Shown here: in pieces, positions 47,203-58,606 of the stretch
How the letters are laid out: each line of letters opens with the position of its first letter
How positions within the stretch are numbered: the stretch's first letter is position 1
Assembly: GCA_963969365.1 (NCBI GenBank)
Contig: OZ017749.1
Coordinates: 2,604,001-2,668,000, forward strand
Origin: Asterochloris sp. CNOR1
Taxonomy: Eukaryota; Chlorophyta; Trebouxiophyceae; Trebouxiales; Trebouxiaceae
Direction of reading: 5' to 3'
Length of the DNA stretch: 64,000 nucleotides
Notes under the pieces: model-generated
Database searches by the model: none
What the model saw: the letters and a program-made list of their open reading frames with translations, nothing else
What the model was told of the DNA's origin: nothing
Translations under genes and position numbers: made by a program

Positions 47203-50200
47203 GAGGGCTTGTAATCAACAATGTGGGGGGCAGGAGTTCAGAGTACCAGTCAAAGGTGATTGCAGTAATTGTCAGCAATGCTTTCCCGTCGACCGCATCT
47301 GACTTTCAGAGGGGGGGGGGGGGGGGGGGGAGGGGGCTTGGGGTTGCATCTGCCAGCGTGTCTGCGGCCGCCTGATGGCGACAGCTGCCTGCTCAGCGCC
47401 AGACAGCATAGGGCGCCACTTGGTGTGCTGACGCTTGCCATTGCCCCTGTTGAAGGTGACCTTCTACGTCATAGTAGTGGCCTTGATTGCGTCGAGCGGT
47501 GGTCTGCTGTTCGGCTACGACCTGGTGAGCAAACTGACTATGATGCCAGGCGCAGGCTGCTTGGCAGTCAAGTTGGGCTCCCAATGCATGTCTGCTGCAT
47601 GTTGGCTGCATCTGAACCCAGGTCGCGTCCTGGCCACTCACATGCTCCCGCCACTGGCTGCAGGGTGTCACTGGTGGTGTGACAGCCATGCCAGACTTCC
47701 TTGAGAAGTTTTTCCCCGATGTGCTGGCAGCTCAGCAGAATAAGAGCAATGACCCCTATTGCTCGTTTGACAGCCAGAAGCTGCAGGCCTTCACTTCCAC
47801 CCTCTTCCTTTCGGGTGGGCTTTGCATGCTTGCTGGCTGCTGAGCCCCGTTGCTCCTTTGTGTGCCCTGTACTGCTGCTGCTGCCCTGAAGGCTGTGTGT
47901 GCCTCCTTGCGCTCAGCTCTGTTCCACTGGTCTGCCTGCACAGACAGCACCACTGTCGCTGCCCGCACACGGCGCCTCAGCGCACTCTGTCCTGAGCAGC
48001 ACACCCCGCTGACAAACCCAAGCTGCTGACTGCAGGTGCCTTCTTCTCCATCCTGGCAGGCTTTGTAAACAAGCGCCGGGGCCGCAAGATCACCATGGTC
48101 ACCGGCGGGGCAGCATTCTGCATTGGAGCCATTCTGTGTGCCTTTGCTCAGGATCTGGCCATGCTGGTCATCGGCCGTGTCATGCTGGGTTGGGGAGTGG
48201 GTTTTGCCAACCAGGCTGTGCCCCTCTACCTGTCTGAAATCGCACCTGCCCACATCCGCGGCACCCTCAACATCATGTTCCAGATGGCCACCACCATTGG
48301 TGAGTTGAATGCCCTATATTGCTTGCTGATTTCAGGAACACCCACCCTTGATGCCTACACTGCTGCATCTTGTTGAGTGAGCCTGCGCGCAGCTTTCACC
48401 TTGCTTTGGGCTTTGTGGAGTGCTGCACCTACTCCAAGCCTGCCCACCTGCCTTCCACTGGAGGTGCAGCCCAACCTGGCCCACCTCAAAAGCTGCTGCC
48501 TTGTTAGCACTCGCACACCACCAGCTCAAACCCAGACTCCCTTGTTTGTAGGCATCTGGGTGGCCCAGTGGATCAACTATGGCACCCAGCACCTGCACCC
48601 CCATGGGTGGCGCCTGTCTGTGGGTTTGGCCATCGTGCCTGCCCTCATGCTCTTCCTGGGCTCTCTACTGCTGCCAGACACTCCCAACTCCCTGGCAGAC
48701 CGCGGTCACCCCGAGAAAGCTCGCAGGGTGGGTATGTACTTCATATATGTATCTTCGTTGTGTGTGTTAGACAGGGCTGCAGCACTGGCAGCAGGACTGA
48801 CGGCCTTCTTTGCTGTACAGCTGCTGGCAAGTAGTCTTGCGGCTTGCCGCCAGATATGCTCTGTTTGCTTCAGGTCCCCAAGTGGACATCTCGCTCTCTG
48901 ACAGTCACTCAAAGGCCTGCCTGCAGTGCTGAGCTTGCTCTCACCCGTCGCGCACGCAAAGATGCCTTTGCTTTTTCACAAGAACAGCCTTCAATGTGCT
49001 GAGCCTGCTCTTCCTCAACTGTCCAGTACAATGTGTCAGGGAACTTTGGGCTTGTTTGGCTGGGCGCAGCCCACCCGCAGGGCTTCAATGCAGCCTGCAG
49101 CCCTGCTGAACATCTTTTTCTCGCTTGCCTGCAGGTTTTGGAGAAAGTGCGTGGTACCAAGAATGTAGATGCTGAGTATGAGGACATCCTGGAGGCTTGT
49201 GACATCTCTCATGCAATTGCTGGAAGGTGGAGGGTGCTGTTCACGCGCAAGTACCGTCCTGTGCTCACTGGGGCAGGTGAAGCTATGAATTGGCTGACAT
49301 GATTGCCTTTGTCACATGTGGATGCCTGCCTGTACCAGAGATCGGCCGCCTTGCTGGCCAGGGTTGGCAGGTGACGGCTGCGCATTTGTGCAGCCATGTG
49401 CCCTTGCTCACCAGCCCATTCAGCCCCAAACATGGAGCTAGGGCACATGCTGCCATGGCCAAGAGGTGCATGCATGTGTGCCCAGATCCGCAACGGTTGG
49501 GCTCAGCTGCCTTGCAATCTGTCTGCATGCAATCTTCTGAGCTGTTGTGTCACCATGTGTCGCACAAGAGGCCAATGCAGACCTGTGCTCTGTTCCTGTG
49601 CTGCAGTCCTTATCCCCTTCTTCCAGCAGTTCACCGGCATCAACACCATCATGTTCTATGCCAGCCAGCTCTTCGTGGTGCTGGGCGCTGGCCAGAACTC
49701 TGCGCTCCTCAACACAGCCATTATCGGTGCAGTCAATGTGGGGTCCACGCTGGCTGCCATCATCCTGGTTGACAGGTGAAGCCCTCTGCTGCGCGCTGCT
49801 GCGGGCTGTAGAAGCCGTCGGTCCAGCTGTCACTTGAAGGGCGCTGGCGCAGGGATGGGTGGGCTTCAAGCCCAGCTCCCAAGGAGGGACTGCTTCACTG
49901 TGGGCTGCATGCTTGCTGCGACATTCACAAGGCTGTGCCTGCTGTGGTTCCCCAGCGCACCAACAACTGATCAGCCAGACAACTTCAGCAGCTTAGCAAT
50001 GTGCTTTGAGCTACCAGTGGACCCGTAGGCGCCCCTGAATCTTTGTGGCTGAGGCTGACAGCTCCACTCCTGCCTTGCACTGCAGGCTGGGTCGTAAGGC
50101 TCTGTTCCTGGAGGGCGGCATCCAGATGTTCATCTGCTTCGTGGTTGTGGCTGCTGTCATGGGAGCGTCCTTCAACAAGACCACCGGCAACATCCCCAGC

Positions 50201-51206
50201 GGCCCCGCTGGAGCCATCCTGGCCTTTGAGTGCCTCTTCACCGCCGGCTTTGCCTGGTCGTGGGGCCCCCTCGGCTGGCTGGTGCCCTCTGAATTCCACA
50301 ACATCGAGACCCGTTCCCTGGGCCAGGTAAGACAATGGTACTGGCCTGTGCTGCTGCCCTCTGTGCTTGGCTTGCTGCATTGCTGCAGGGCATGCTGCTG
50401 CTGTAAAGCTTGCTGCAGCTCGGGATTTGCCGCCTCACCTGCATGGTGGTGTATGTTGCTGCCTGCACAGCTTGGCTCCCATGTTGCTGATGCCGGACAC
50501 CATTCTCATCCCTTCCCCCCCCTTGTCCCTGCAGGCCATCACGACCTGTGTCAACTTCATCTTCTCCTTCGTCATTGGCCAGGTCTACCTGACCATGCTG
50601 TGCAAACTCGAGTTTGGCACATACATCTTCTTCGCCTTCTGGGTGCTAGTGATGACCCTCTATGCCATGTTCTTCCTGCCCGAGACGAAGGGAGTACCCA
50701 TAGAGGAGATGGGCTTTGCGTGGAGGTGGGTTTCCAGCCCATGCACTGCAGGAGCTCGCTCCTTGGCTGGCCCATCTCTGTTTGTGCACTGTGTGCTCAT
50801 CTGCCAGTCCAGCAGCAATCACCCACACCTGTGCGCCTTGCCCCAGCGATGCGACCCCAGTGTTCCCTCTGCACACAGTGGTGAGGGCACATCTCGCCAG
50901 CATTTCCATGTGACCACCTGTGGTCCTGCCTGCTGCATCAGCATTCCTGGAACCCTGCCTGTGCACTGCAGGCGCCACTGGTTCTGGAGCCGCATCATCA
51001 TGTCTCCAGAGGAGCGTGCTGCTTTCCGCAAGGGCGACCTGATCGGTGCCGGCATGGGTGCCACAGAGCTGACTGGCGGCAAGCCAGTGGTGTCCAGTGT
51101 TGCCAACCCCAAGCTGGGCGCCGTGCCAGCGTCGACAGCAGGGGCTGCAGCAGCTGACCCCAAGGTTCCTGGTTCAGACACTCACCCCACTGGCACTCAA
51201 TTCTAG
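47203..51206 (+). CDS. Hexose/H+ symporter, HUP/STP family
   Basis: This is a 12-helix major-facilitator sugar:proton symporter of the plasma membrane, close to Chlorella HUP and plant STP proteins. The first clear exon (after ACTGCAG, ending about 47265) reads [18 protein letters not shown]. Next come [20 protein letters not shown], then [15 protein letters not shown], the NKRRGRK loop motif, [20 protein letters not shown] with [55 protein letters not shown] and [13 protein letters not shown]. All are STP hallmarks. The C terminus (about 50972-51206) is HWFWSRI followed by an alanine-rich cytosolic tail. The true ATG is in an upstream exon I could not fix. Regulation is not visible in the sequence. 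Confidence 0.92.
47311..47336 (+). repeat. Poly-G run, G20-A-G5
   Basis: Twenty consecutive G, one A, then five G lie in the first intron of the hexose transporter gene. It could form a G-quadruplex in RNA or DNA. Its length is likely to be unstable and hard to sequence exactly. Confidence 0.95.
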
Positions 51207-51605
51207 CCTGACAGGGCGTCATCCACAGTACACTAGGACTCTGCTTGCTTGACTGACGGACCACTGCAGGTTGCTACCCAGATGGACTGCCTGAAGGTTG
51301 ACCATCACCAGCTATCGCTTGTCCAAATTTTGCCTGAAACAAATCTTGCCCTGCTGGCACTGCCTTGTGAGTATTGTCACTAATTTTGGTGTGAGAGCAT
51401 GTGTGAACTGTCCCTGCTTGGCATGGAGTGATGCATGATGTCTGAAGCGCACAGGCTTCCTCTTTTGATTTATAACAGGCATTATGTTGTCTAACACGAA
51501 CAAGGGAAATTCTAAAAAGGTGCACAGATCAAAATGCTTACGCAAAGGGGTGGGTCTCGAACAGCAGAGTAGCCATTATCACCGGCGGCAGTTCTAGAGT
51601 ACACA
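51207..51605. other. Convergent 3' UTR region
   Basis: Gap between the convergent stops of the hexose transporter (+) and the GST-like gene (-). It is AT-richer than its flanks, as 3' UTRs in this window are. No gene seen. Confidence 0.5.
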
Positions 51606-54540
51606 TCAATAGGTTTCCCTGAGGATGGCATCGCAAGCATCTCTGAGCTCATCGCATGCTGCGGCAGACAAGTCTCGCGGGGAGGATGCCCGGTTTCTGA
51701 AGAAGGCCAGGCAAGCTGCACCAAATGCCCTGCTCTCTGCGTTATCAGGCTTTGGCCCAGGGTCACCTGCAGAGAGGAGTGTCAGGCGGCTGGATGCATT
51801 GTGTTGCTGCAGTTTGGCATCAGCAAACCCAGATTAAGCTCAAGGTACAGCACATGCTGAAGCACGCGGGCAGGGGCTTTGCATGTCTGGAGGATGTGCC
51901 TTGGGGCCTTGCACCAGTCCAGTTGCAAGCTCAGGAGGTGCCACCGGTGGCTCATCATTCAAGGAGGTACTGGGCGGTCAACAGGTCAAGGGGACAAGCC
52001 AGCAGGAGGGCCAGCTTGCATGAGGTGCATGGCATTGTACATTGTATCACCCCAAGCTGAGGGATGCCACCAGCCAGTATGGGCTGACTGTCAAAAGGGG
52101 CATAGCCCGGCTGCCCTTGACGCCCCAACACACTCAGCTGAGAATTGCTTGCCACTACCTCACCAGCAGATCAGGGGTATGACCAGGCGAAAGGGCATGG
52201 CCAGGATGCAGATCTGCCCTTGGAGCACTGGTGGTGCCCTCCAACGTGCCGGGGACACCCAGCCACACTCTGCATGCGGGCTGCTGAGGAACCAGGCTGG
52301 TTGCCACCACCTCTGCAGCACCTCTGCAGCACCACCAGGACAGGGGCTCACCGTGCAAGAGGTAGGTGGCCAGGCGCCTGAGGGTAAAGTCCACCGCACT
52401 GACCATGGAAGCCTTTGGCTCCGCTGGGTAGCCATTCACGCCCTCAGCCGTGACTGACATGATGCCGCTGCGGTACACGATGTCTGCGGACACCACCAAG
52501 CAGCTTGAGACTCGTAAGGTCGGCAGCAGTTCGGGCTGCTGGCGCAGGCGTAGGACAAGCCTGGTTCCAGGCAGCACCAGTTGACCATTCTTCTGCAGCT
52601 TTACAAGGCACCACACCAGCACCTCACCATGTTTCTAACCCTGGGCCTAATCAGCCCTCAGCTGCTTCACAAAAAGGCCTACCCACCAGCCAGCACCACA
52701 ATGTGGCTGTTGTTTAGCTTCCCCTCTCCCACCTGCCAACACCACCCCCACAACCCGATACAGTGCCACAACAAGCCCCAAACCCACCGGCGAGGACCAC
52801 GTCATGGTTCTTGTGCAGCTTGGCAGCCACCTCGCGCCGTGCCCGCCTGGCAGCCTCGCTGGCAGGCTGGGTCCGCACACGCTGGGCCCCAAACAGCTTG
52901 CCATACACCATGTTCAGGGTGAGGGCGTCACTCTTAACTCGCTGGTAGGCTGGCTTGGCGTCCATGGCTGCAAACCAGGCGTCCAGGTGGGGGAACTCGG
53001 GGTTGCCCCGCAAGTGCAGGCCCCGAAAGGCTGGCATGTTGGCTGCAAAGCGCTCCAGCCCGCTGACATACAAGCAGTCGGCAATGCTGAACTGCCTGCA
53101 GGGCATGCAGTTGCGGAGAGTCAGGTCCAGGCAGAGGACTGCTGGCAGCATGTCAGACATGCATGCGCGCTCCAGCCTGCTGACATAGGCAAATGGGGCA
53201 CTGAACGCAGGGGAGTGCCATCAGTTTGTTTGTTGCACTCGACCCTGCCTTGCAGCAACGTGCCCTCACCCTGCAATGAAGGGCCCATCCTGTCGTGCCA
53301 GCCGGTCCTCCAAGTGCTGCAGCTGCGCCTTGAACTCCTGCCTGCCTTCTGCAGACTCTGGGGCCGCGCCATTCCCCTGGGCTGCCCCGTCCGGGGCACT
53401 GCTGGACGGGGTTGACGTCCTCAGGAAGCGGTAGCCGGCATCAAGCAGCTGCTGGGCTGCTGAAGCAGCTTCCTGCGTCTCGGCCTTCTTTGCAGGGTCT
53501 GAGGGCCACAGGGGAGGGTCTGGGAAGGCCTCCTCAAGTGCCTGCAGCACAGCCCTCCCAAAAGTCATGCATGCTGGCTCCATGGCTCATGAGTTCCTTC
53601 AAGAGAGCACTCCAGAGGCCTGCTCTAGGGCCTGCTACACAGCATGCCGCCGGTCATTGCACATGTTGTATCGTGAAGCTGGCATGGATCTTCTGGGCCA
53701 GATACCGCACTGCGAGCTGCTGGTGCCCGCACGGCACAGTTTCCAGGAATAACGATGACCAGGCGCTTCTCCGATCCTCTGGGTAGTCACTCTCAGTTGC
53801 ACAAGCCCTTTGCTGAAAAGTCCACAGTATCACAGGTGTCACTGTGCAGCATCCTGGTACCGCTGCGCAGTGGTCACATTCCGCTTGGAGACTGCTGCAA
53901 TGCACTGCACTTGTCACCCACAGTGCAGATTCGAGAGGCGTCTGCTGCGCAGCGCACCAGCGGTGTTGCCCCACTCACCTCCAGGATGGCGTCAGACTCC
54001 CAGACCATCTGCCCATTGATGCTGACAGCTGGGACCTTGTTTGTGGGCACCACATCCTTGAACCAGTCCGGCTTCTTGCGTAGGTTGATGAACATGGTGT
54101 CGTAGGCAATGCCCTTCTCTTCCAAGGCCAGCCAGACCTGCAGTGCGGCTGTATAGTCACAGCTCAGCATGCAGCGCAGCGTCGAGAGCTCGACTGTAAA
54201 TTGGGTCCACCGTAAGCCTGGCATGCGCCTTTCCTGACATCGAGGCCATCTGGCAGCAGCAGCTGCTGCGCCCTGCAGCTGGTGATGCCGGGCTCGGGCT
54301 GCTGCTCAAGCTCACCCGTTCACAGAAGGGGCACCAGCCATCTGTGTCGCGGTACAACAGCACGGCCTTGTCTGTCCGTGCATCCTTGTCTGTGGGGAGC
54401 ACACGCGAGGGCGCTGCACGAGGCCCCCCTGCCCCCTCAGGCAGCAGCTGGTAGCCCTGCAGGACGTCCTCGCCTGCCTGCTGCCCTACCTGCTCCCAGG
54501 TCAGCAGCTGGCTGCCAGCCTCCTGCTGCGGGAGGAGTGC
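51606..54540 (-). CDS. Glutathione S-transferase-like protein with CPFC motif
   Basis: The thioredoxin-fold N domain reads KAVLLYRDTDGWCPFCER (about 54400-54335), then WLALEEKGIAYDTMFINLRK, VPTNKVPAVSING and WESDAILE (the GST glutathione-binding pattern, cis-Pro then E-S-D). CPFC gives two cysteines, as in omega-, lambda- and DHAR-type GSTs, so thiol transfer or dehydroascorbate reduction is more likely than classic conjugation. The helical C domain reads ALEEAFPDPPLWP, RLARQDGPFIAG joined to QFSIADCLYVSGLERFA, then HLDAWFAAMDAKPAYQRVKS. A low-complexity insert (STPSSSAPDGAAQGNG) interrupts it. Extra C-terminal exons follow (DIVYRSGIMSVTAEGVNGYP and, in phase, RAFGAACLAFFRNRA), stopping at 51606. 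The N-terminal exon extends upstream of 54400; no ATG was fixed. Confidence 0.8.
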
Positions 54541-55112
54541 CTGCTGGGGGAAGGCTCCAGGCTGCCTGACCTGCAGCCCATTGGCATCTTCACTCCATCT
54601 GGTCCGAAAACAGTGGTTTACAGCGCACAGCAGGTGACCTCCCAGAGTGCTGCTGCTGCTCAGCGCCTACCCTACTCATCATGTGCATTTTCCATTAGGA
54701 CACACCTGCTGGATCTCCTCTTTGGCTTGCTCCGAGACTGTGGCAGCACTAGCCCTGCAGCCTGGCCCTCTCTCAAACCAGTGACATGATGAGCTGCTGA
54801 GCCGGCCACGATAGCTTGAACTCTCAGTGCTACAGTGTCTGATCTGAAGGTACAAGTGACGCTGAGCTGTGTAAGTAAACATCATGGATCAAAAGTCACA
54901 AGAAAGGGAATATTTGCACAGCATTCACCTGCATGCACAGCCTCAGCGGAGTCAGGAGGTGCCCAGGGACGCTGCTCCTTCGCTCCAGATCAGGTAAGAC
55001 AAGGTCTGGGGCAATTCGGGCTTGAGTGGCATCAATAATGTGGGCACATGAAACGCATCAGGGTTCAGCCTATTGCAGCAGAGGCTGAAGGCACCCACAT
55101 CAGGCCCCTCTG
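54541..55112. other. Divergent promoter region
   Basis: This lies between the 5' end of the GST-like gene (minus) and the VTT-domain gene (plus). It may hold a first exon with a targeting peptide for the GST-like protein. No other gene is supported. Confidence 0.4.
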
Positions 55113-56066
55113 ATGCGGGTCCAGCACTCCGTGCCTGTAGGCTCTGCTGCGGCGAGGCTCCCCCAGGGGTCACATTTTCAGGGGCACGGGCGCGACATGC
55201 TGGATGGGTCCCGCAGCGGGTCCATGGAGCACCAGCGCCTGCTGCTTGGCCACGCTGTGCCTCAGGATGAGCAGCAGCCCCTTGCCACCCGGCCAGGCAA
55301 TAGCTTGGAACCTGCCAGCCCCTCCAGCGATGCTCCCCGCAGCCTTGAGGCACAGGCAGGCCGCCTGAGCAAGCAGGTTGCTGTCCTGCTGGTGGTTGCA
55401 GCTGCCATTACAGCGGTAGTGCTGCTGGCTATGGGGTATGACTTCAAAGAGGCTGGCAAAGATTTGGAACGGCTGGCGGGCTCAGCTGGGCCTGCAGGGC
55501 CATTCATATTCATTGGGATCTATGCTGCAGCGACAGTCGTCTTTGTGCCTGCCAGCCTGCTGACGCTGGCGGCTGGCTTCCTGTATGGCCCGTGGGCAGG
55601 CACAGGCATTGTGTCAGTGGCTGCCACACTGGGTGCCAGCCTGGCCTTCCTGGTGTCACGCTATGCAGCTAGGCCGTACCTGCAGCAGCGCCTGCAGAGC
55701 TCCCCAAAATTCCAGCTGATAGACAACAGGATTGAACAGGAGGGAGCCAAAGTTGTGCTGCTTCTCAGACTGAGCCCCCTGCTGCCCTTCTCCCTTCTGA
55801 ACTATGCTCTGGGCATCTCAAGGGTCCACTTCTGGATGTACTGTGGTGCATCATGGCTGGGCATGCTGCCTGGCACATTTGCCTATGTCTGGATCGGCTC
55901 TGCTGGGAGGGCAGCCAGCGAGGCTCACTCTGGCAACCTGAACGCTGCCAAAATTGCACTGTATGTCATTGGTGCCATAGCTACTTTGTGGGTCACTAAG
56001 ATCCTTGCTGGCATCGCTTCTTCTGCACTTAAGCTGGACCAAGACACAGTTGTTGATGAAGCGTGA
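55113..56066 (+). CDS. VTT-domain membrane protein, TVP38/TMEM64 (DedA-like) family
   Basis: A single uninterrupted frame of 317 residues encodes a TVP38/TMEM64-type membrane protein. This family includes lipid scramblases and proteins of the ER/Golgi and plastid. The first helix is VAVLLVVAAAITAVVLLAMG (about residue 90). The VTT core follows: GPFIFIGIYAAATVVFVPAS, LLTLAAGFLYGPWAGTGIV, SLAFLVSRYAARPYL, then VVLLLRLSPLLPFSLLNYAL (the R.SP..P....NY signature), GISRVHFWMY and LGMLPGTFAYVWIG. The N terminus up to residue 85 is polar, so the start may be a later Met (for example MEHQRLLLG) rather than 55113. The gene has no intron, unlike nearly every other gene here. Confidence 0.9.
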   Translation: MRVQHSVPVGSAAARLPQGSHFQGHGRDMLDGSRSGSMEHQRLLLGHAVPQDEQQPLATRPGNSLEPASPSSDAPRSLEAQAGRLSKQVAVLLVVAAAITAVVLLAMGYDFKEAGKDLERLAGSAGPAGPFIFIGIYAAATVVFVPASLLTLAAGFLYGPWAGTGIVSVAATLGASLAFLVSRYAARPYLQQRLQSSPKFQLIDNRIEQEGAKVVLLLRLSPLLPFSLLNYALGISRVHFWMYCGASWLGMLPGTFAYVWIGSAGRAASEAHSGNLNAAKIALYVIGAIATLWVTKILAGIASSALKLDQDTVVDEA

Positions 56067-56321
56067 TGTTTTTCTCTGCTTTAAAAAAATGATATGCTAC
56101 ATTGCCTGTCCTTGACACTGATGCTTGTGGCCAGAGCGTCATATGCTTATGCAGCTCACACTCTCTCCTTATGTGCAGGCCTCACTTTCAAGCTTTCCTG
56201 CTCAGCTCCTCTTCATCTGAAAGCAGCATCTCAAGCCCCAGCCAACCTCACTGCCTTGAGTCAAGACAGAACAGGCCACTGCTGCTCCAGCGCCCTGCTC
56301 TTGACCCGGCAGGGCATCTGC

Positions 56322-58507
56322 ATGGCGGCGTCAGGCACGAACAGCTCTGGCTTTGGGCCTCACGGCAGCACAGTCAATCTGTCAACAGCAGCCTCAGCCC
56401 CTGTCCTTGAAGACCCCTACAAATATGGCATCAAGCCAGCGGCGCCAGGTGCACTTGTGACTGCTGCTTCTGAGGGTCTGGGTGCGGCCTTCATTAATAT
56501 GTATTTGGCTGCGGGCAATCTGACCTGAGGTTGGCTATCCCTGCTCAGCTGCAATGCATGTGCTGTCGGCTGCAGGTGGCTCCACTATGGAAGACATTAC
56601 AAAACGCTTGGGCCAAGCCAAGCTGCAGCCCATGGAGGCCTCCAACTTTGTGAAGCCCCTCTCTGTATTCTATGAGCTGGATGGTGAGACTATGGAGTGT
56701 CTTGCTGCATGACCTGGGCTGTGACAGCACGCAGCTGGGCACAGCAGCCAAAATGCCGGGTTCAGCACCCTTTATACATCCTCCTTCGTGTGGTCACATC
56801 CTGCATGGCAGAGGGCGCAACGCCCTGTGCACACCCTGAGGCTGGGCATGACGGGCAATAGACGCCTGGGCACTTGCATTGTCCTGCTTCACAGGGCTGT
56901 GTCCTGCAGGGAAGAGGCGGCGGTGGGATATGATCCAGTCACATGGCTCTGTGGGCATCATCATCTATCACACAGGGCGGAAGGCCTTCCTCATGGTTCG
57001 TCAGTTCAGGCCCGCGGTGAGTGCCACTCATCTGAGCTTTACAGCATAGTACATGATGTTTCAAGCGCCTCATGTGGGCTCAACAGTTGGACTCTTGTCC
57101 TGACATGCGGCCCTGCACCACTTGATCCTGTGCAGGTTGTTCTTCTTCCGGGAAGCCTGATGTTGTCATGCGCTCCAGCAATCCACAGCCTTTGCAGCTG
57201 CTTTGCCTGGCAGCCGTGCTGTCACATTGTGGCACTGGCAACAAAGACTCCCGCCATGGTTGCGCACAGCCTGCCACAGCACTCTCCAGCTTGTGCCCTA
57301 AAGCCCCTGGCCAGGAGGGCAAGTGCATGGCACCCAGCTGCCTGCTGTGGAGCACTCTGAGGGCCTTGCTTGTTACTGGCAAACTTCAGTCAGTGCATGC
57401 AGGTGTATGGCACCCAGCTGCTGGCTCTGGGCCGCTCTGAGGGGCCGCCTCCGCCGCTTGAAGTTGGCTTCACCCATGAGCTGTGTGCCGGCATCATCGA
57501 CAAGGACAAGCCATTGGAGGAGATTGCGGCTGAGGAGGTTGGTTGGGGCCTGCGCTTCCATTGAACAAGCAGGGCAAGGCTGCATGCAGGCCTGCATTGG
57601 ACCTGACGAGGTGGCCCGGGCGTGCATCGCGCCTGAAGGCTTGCAAGGGCCTGCATTACAGCCTAGGAGCTGTAGAAAGGGCTGAAATACAGACACGTCA
57701 GGGCCTGCATTGCCTTGCAAGAAACGTTGTTGCGAGGTGAGGGTCCAGGCCTGCACCAATGGGCTCCCACCTCCTGTGGCTTGTCAGTCAACTGCAGTGG
57801 GCAGCAGGCATGCCTTGCAGACTGATTGTAACACAATGCTTTGCTGAGCCTGCAGGTCTTGGAGGAGTGTGGCTTCAAGGTGGACCCCTCAAAAGTGAAG
57901 CCTGCAACTACCTATGTCAGCGCAGTGGGGGTGGGGGGCGCAAGGCACCTCATGTACTACGTTGAGGTGGATGAGGGCATGAGGCAAGGACCAGGGGGCG
58001 GCATTGAGTGAGTCCCCATCTGCCTGGCATGGATAGCAACATGCACTGAGGGCTAGGGGCCGGCATGGGGTGGGTCCCCCTTCTCCCTGGGAGGCCTGAC
58101 ATGAGGGATGCCCCTCTTGTACATGTAGGAGCAACACGGGCTGTTGAGAGACTTCATCAAGCCAAGAGAGCGTGCATGCAGGGGGCCAGCAGGTGGTGCT
58201 TGGGCAGTGTCAGAGATGCCGCTTTTGCTTTGGCAGCCTGCACTGATCACTGCACGCAAGCTGCACTGCCAGGCTCTCTGGCCCCAGCACAATGAGGCAC
58301 TGTGGCTTCCCTGGCTGTGGAGCTGTGCAAGCTCAAGAAAAAGTGCCTCCAAGCATTTTGTCCTGTTGCTGCAGAGGTGAGGCCATTGAGGTCCTGGCTC
58401 TCCCGATGGCTGGCGCAGAGGGCTTCATGAATGATGCTGCCTTTCAGAAGAGTGCTGGACTGCTGTTTGGCCTGATGTGGCTCAGAGAGCATCTGCGCAG
58501 CAAGTGA
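56322..58507 (+). CDS. Nudix hydrolase, NUDT14 (UDP-sugar diphosphatase) type
   Basis: It probably hydrolyses nucleoside diphosphate sugars such as UDP-glucose. The ATG at 56322 (MAASGTNSSGFGPHGSTVNL) was chosen because it opens the frame of the first exon, which ends at a GTGCAC donor. Further exons read MEDITKRLGQAKLQPMEASN with PLSVFYELDG, RRRWDMIQSHGSVGIIIYH with FLMVRQFRPA, VYGTQLLALG, then GFTHELCAGIIDKDKPLEEI and EEVLEECGFKV (the Nudix box), ATTYVSAVGVGGARHLMYYV with EVDEGM, and IEVLALPM with LLFGLMWLREHLRSK. FRPAVY, ELCAGI, GVGG and the C terminus match NUDT14. The Nudix box keeps the E..EE core (EEVLEECG), with Glu in place of the usual first Arg. Confidence 0.88.
57321..57447 (+). 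repeat. Intronic copy of a Nudix exon start
   Basis: The real exon start at 57402 (GTGTATGGCACCCAGCTGCT, then GCTCTGGGCCGCTCTGAGGG) is preceded 80 bp upstream by a copy at 57321 (AAGTGCATGGCACCCAGCTG, then TGTGGAGCACTCTGAGGG). About 40 bp align with few changes and short gaps. Confidence 0.9.
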
Positions 58508-58606
58508 TGTAATGTCTGCAGCGTTATGGTGCCCACCAAACTATCGCATATAACTTGCTGATGTGCCAAGCATGTGCTGCAGCTCAAACTCATTCCAGCC
58601 AGTTCA

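Noticed and set aside
49547-50330. Serine/proline-rich frames overlapping the hexose transporter
   Set aside because: Alternative frames over exons with strong transporter motifs in the other frame.
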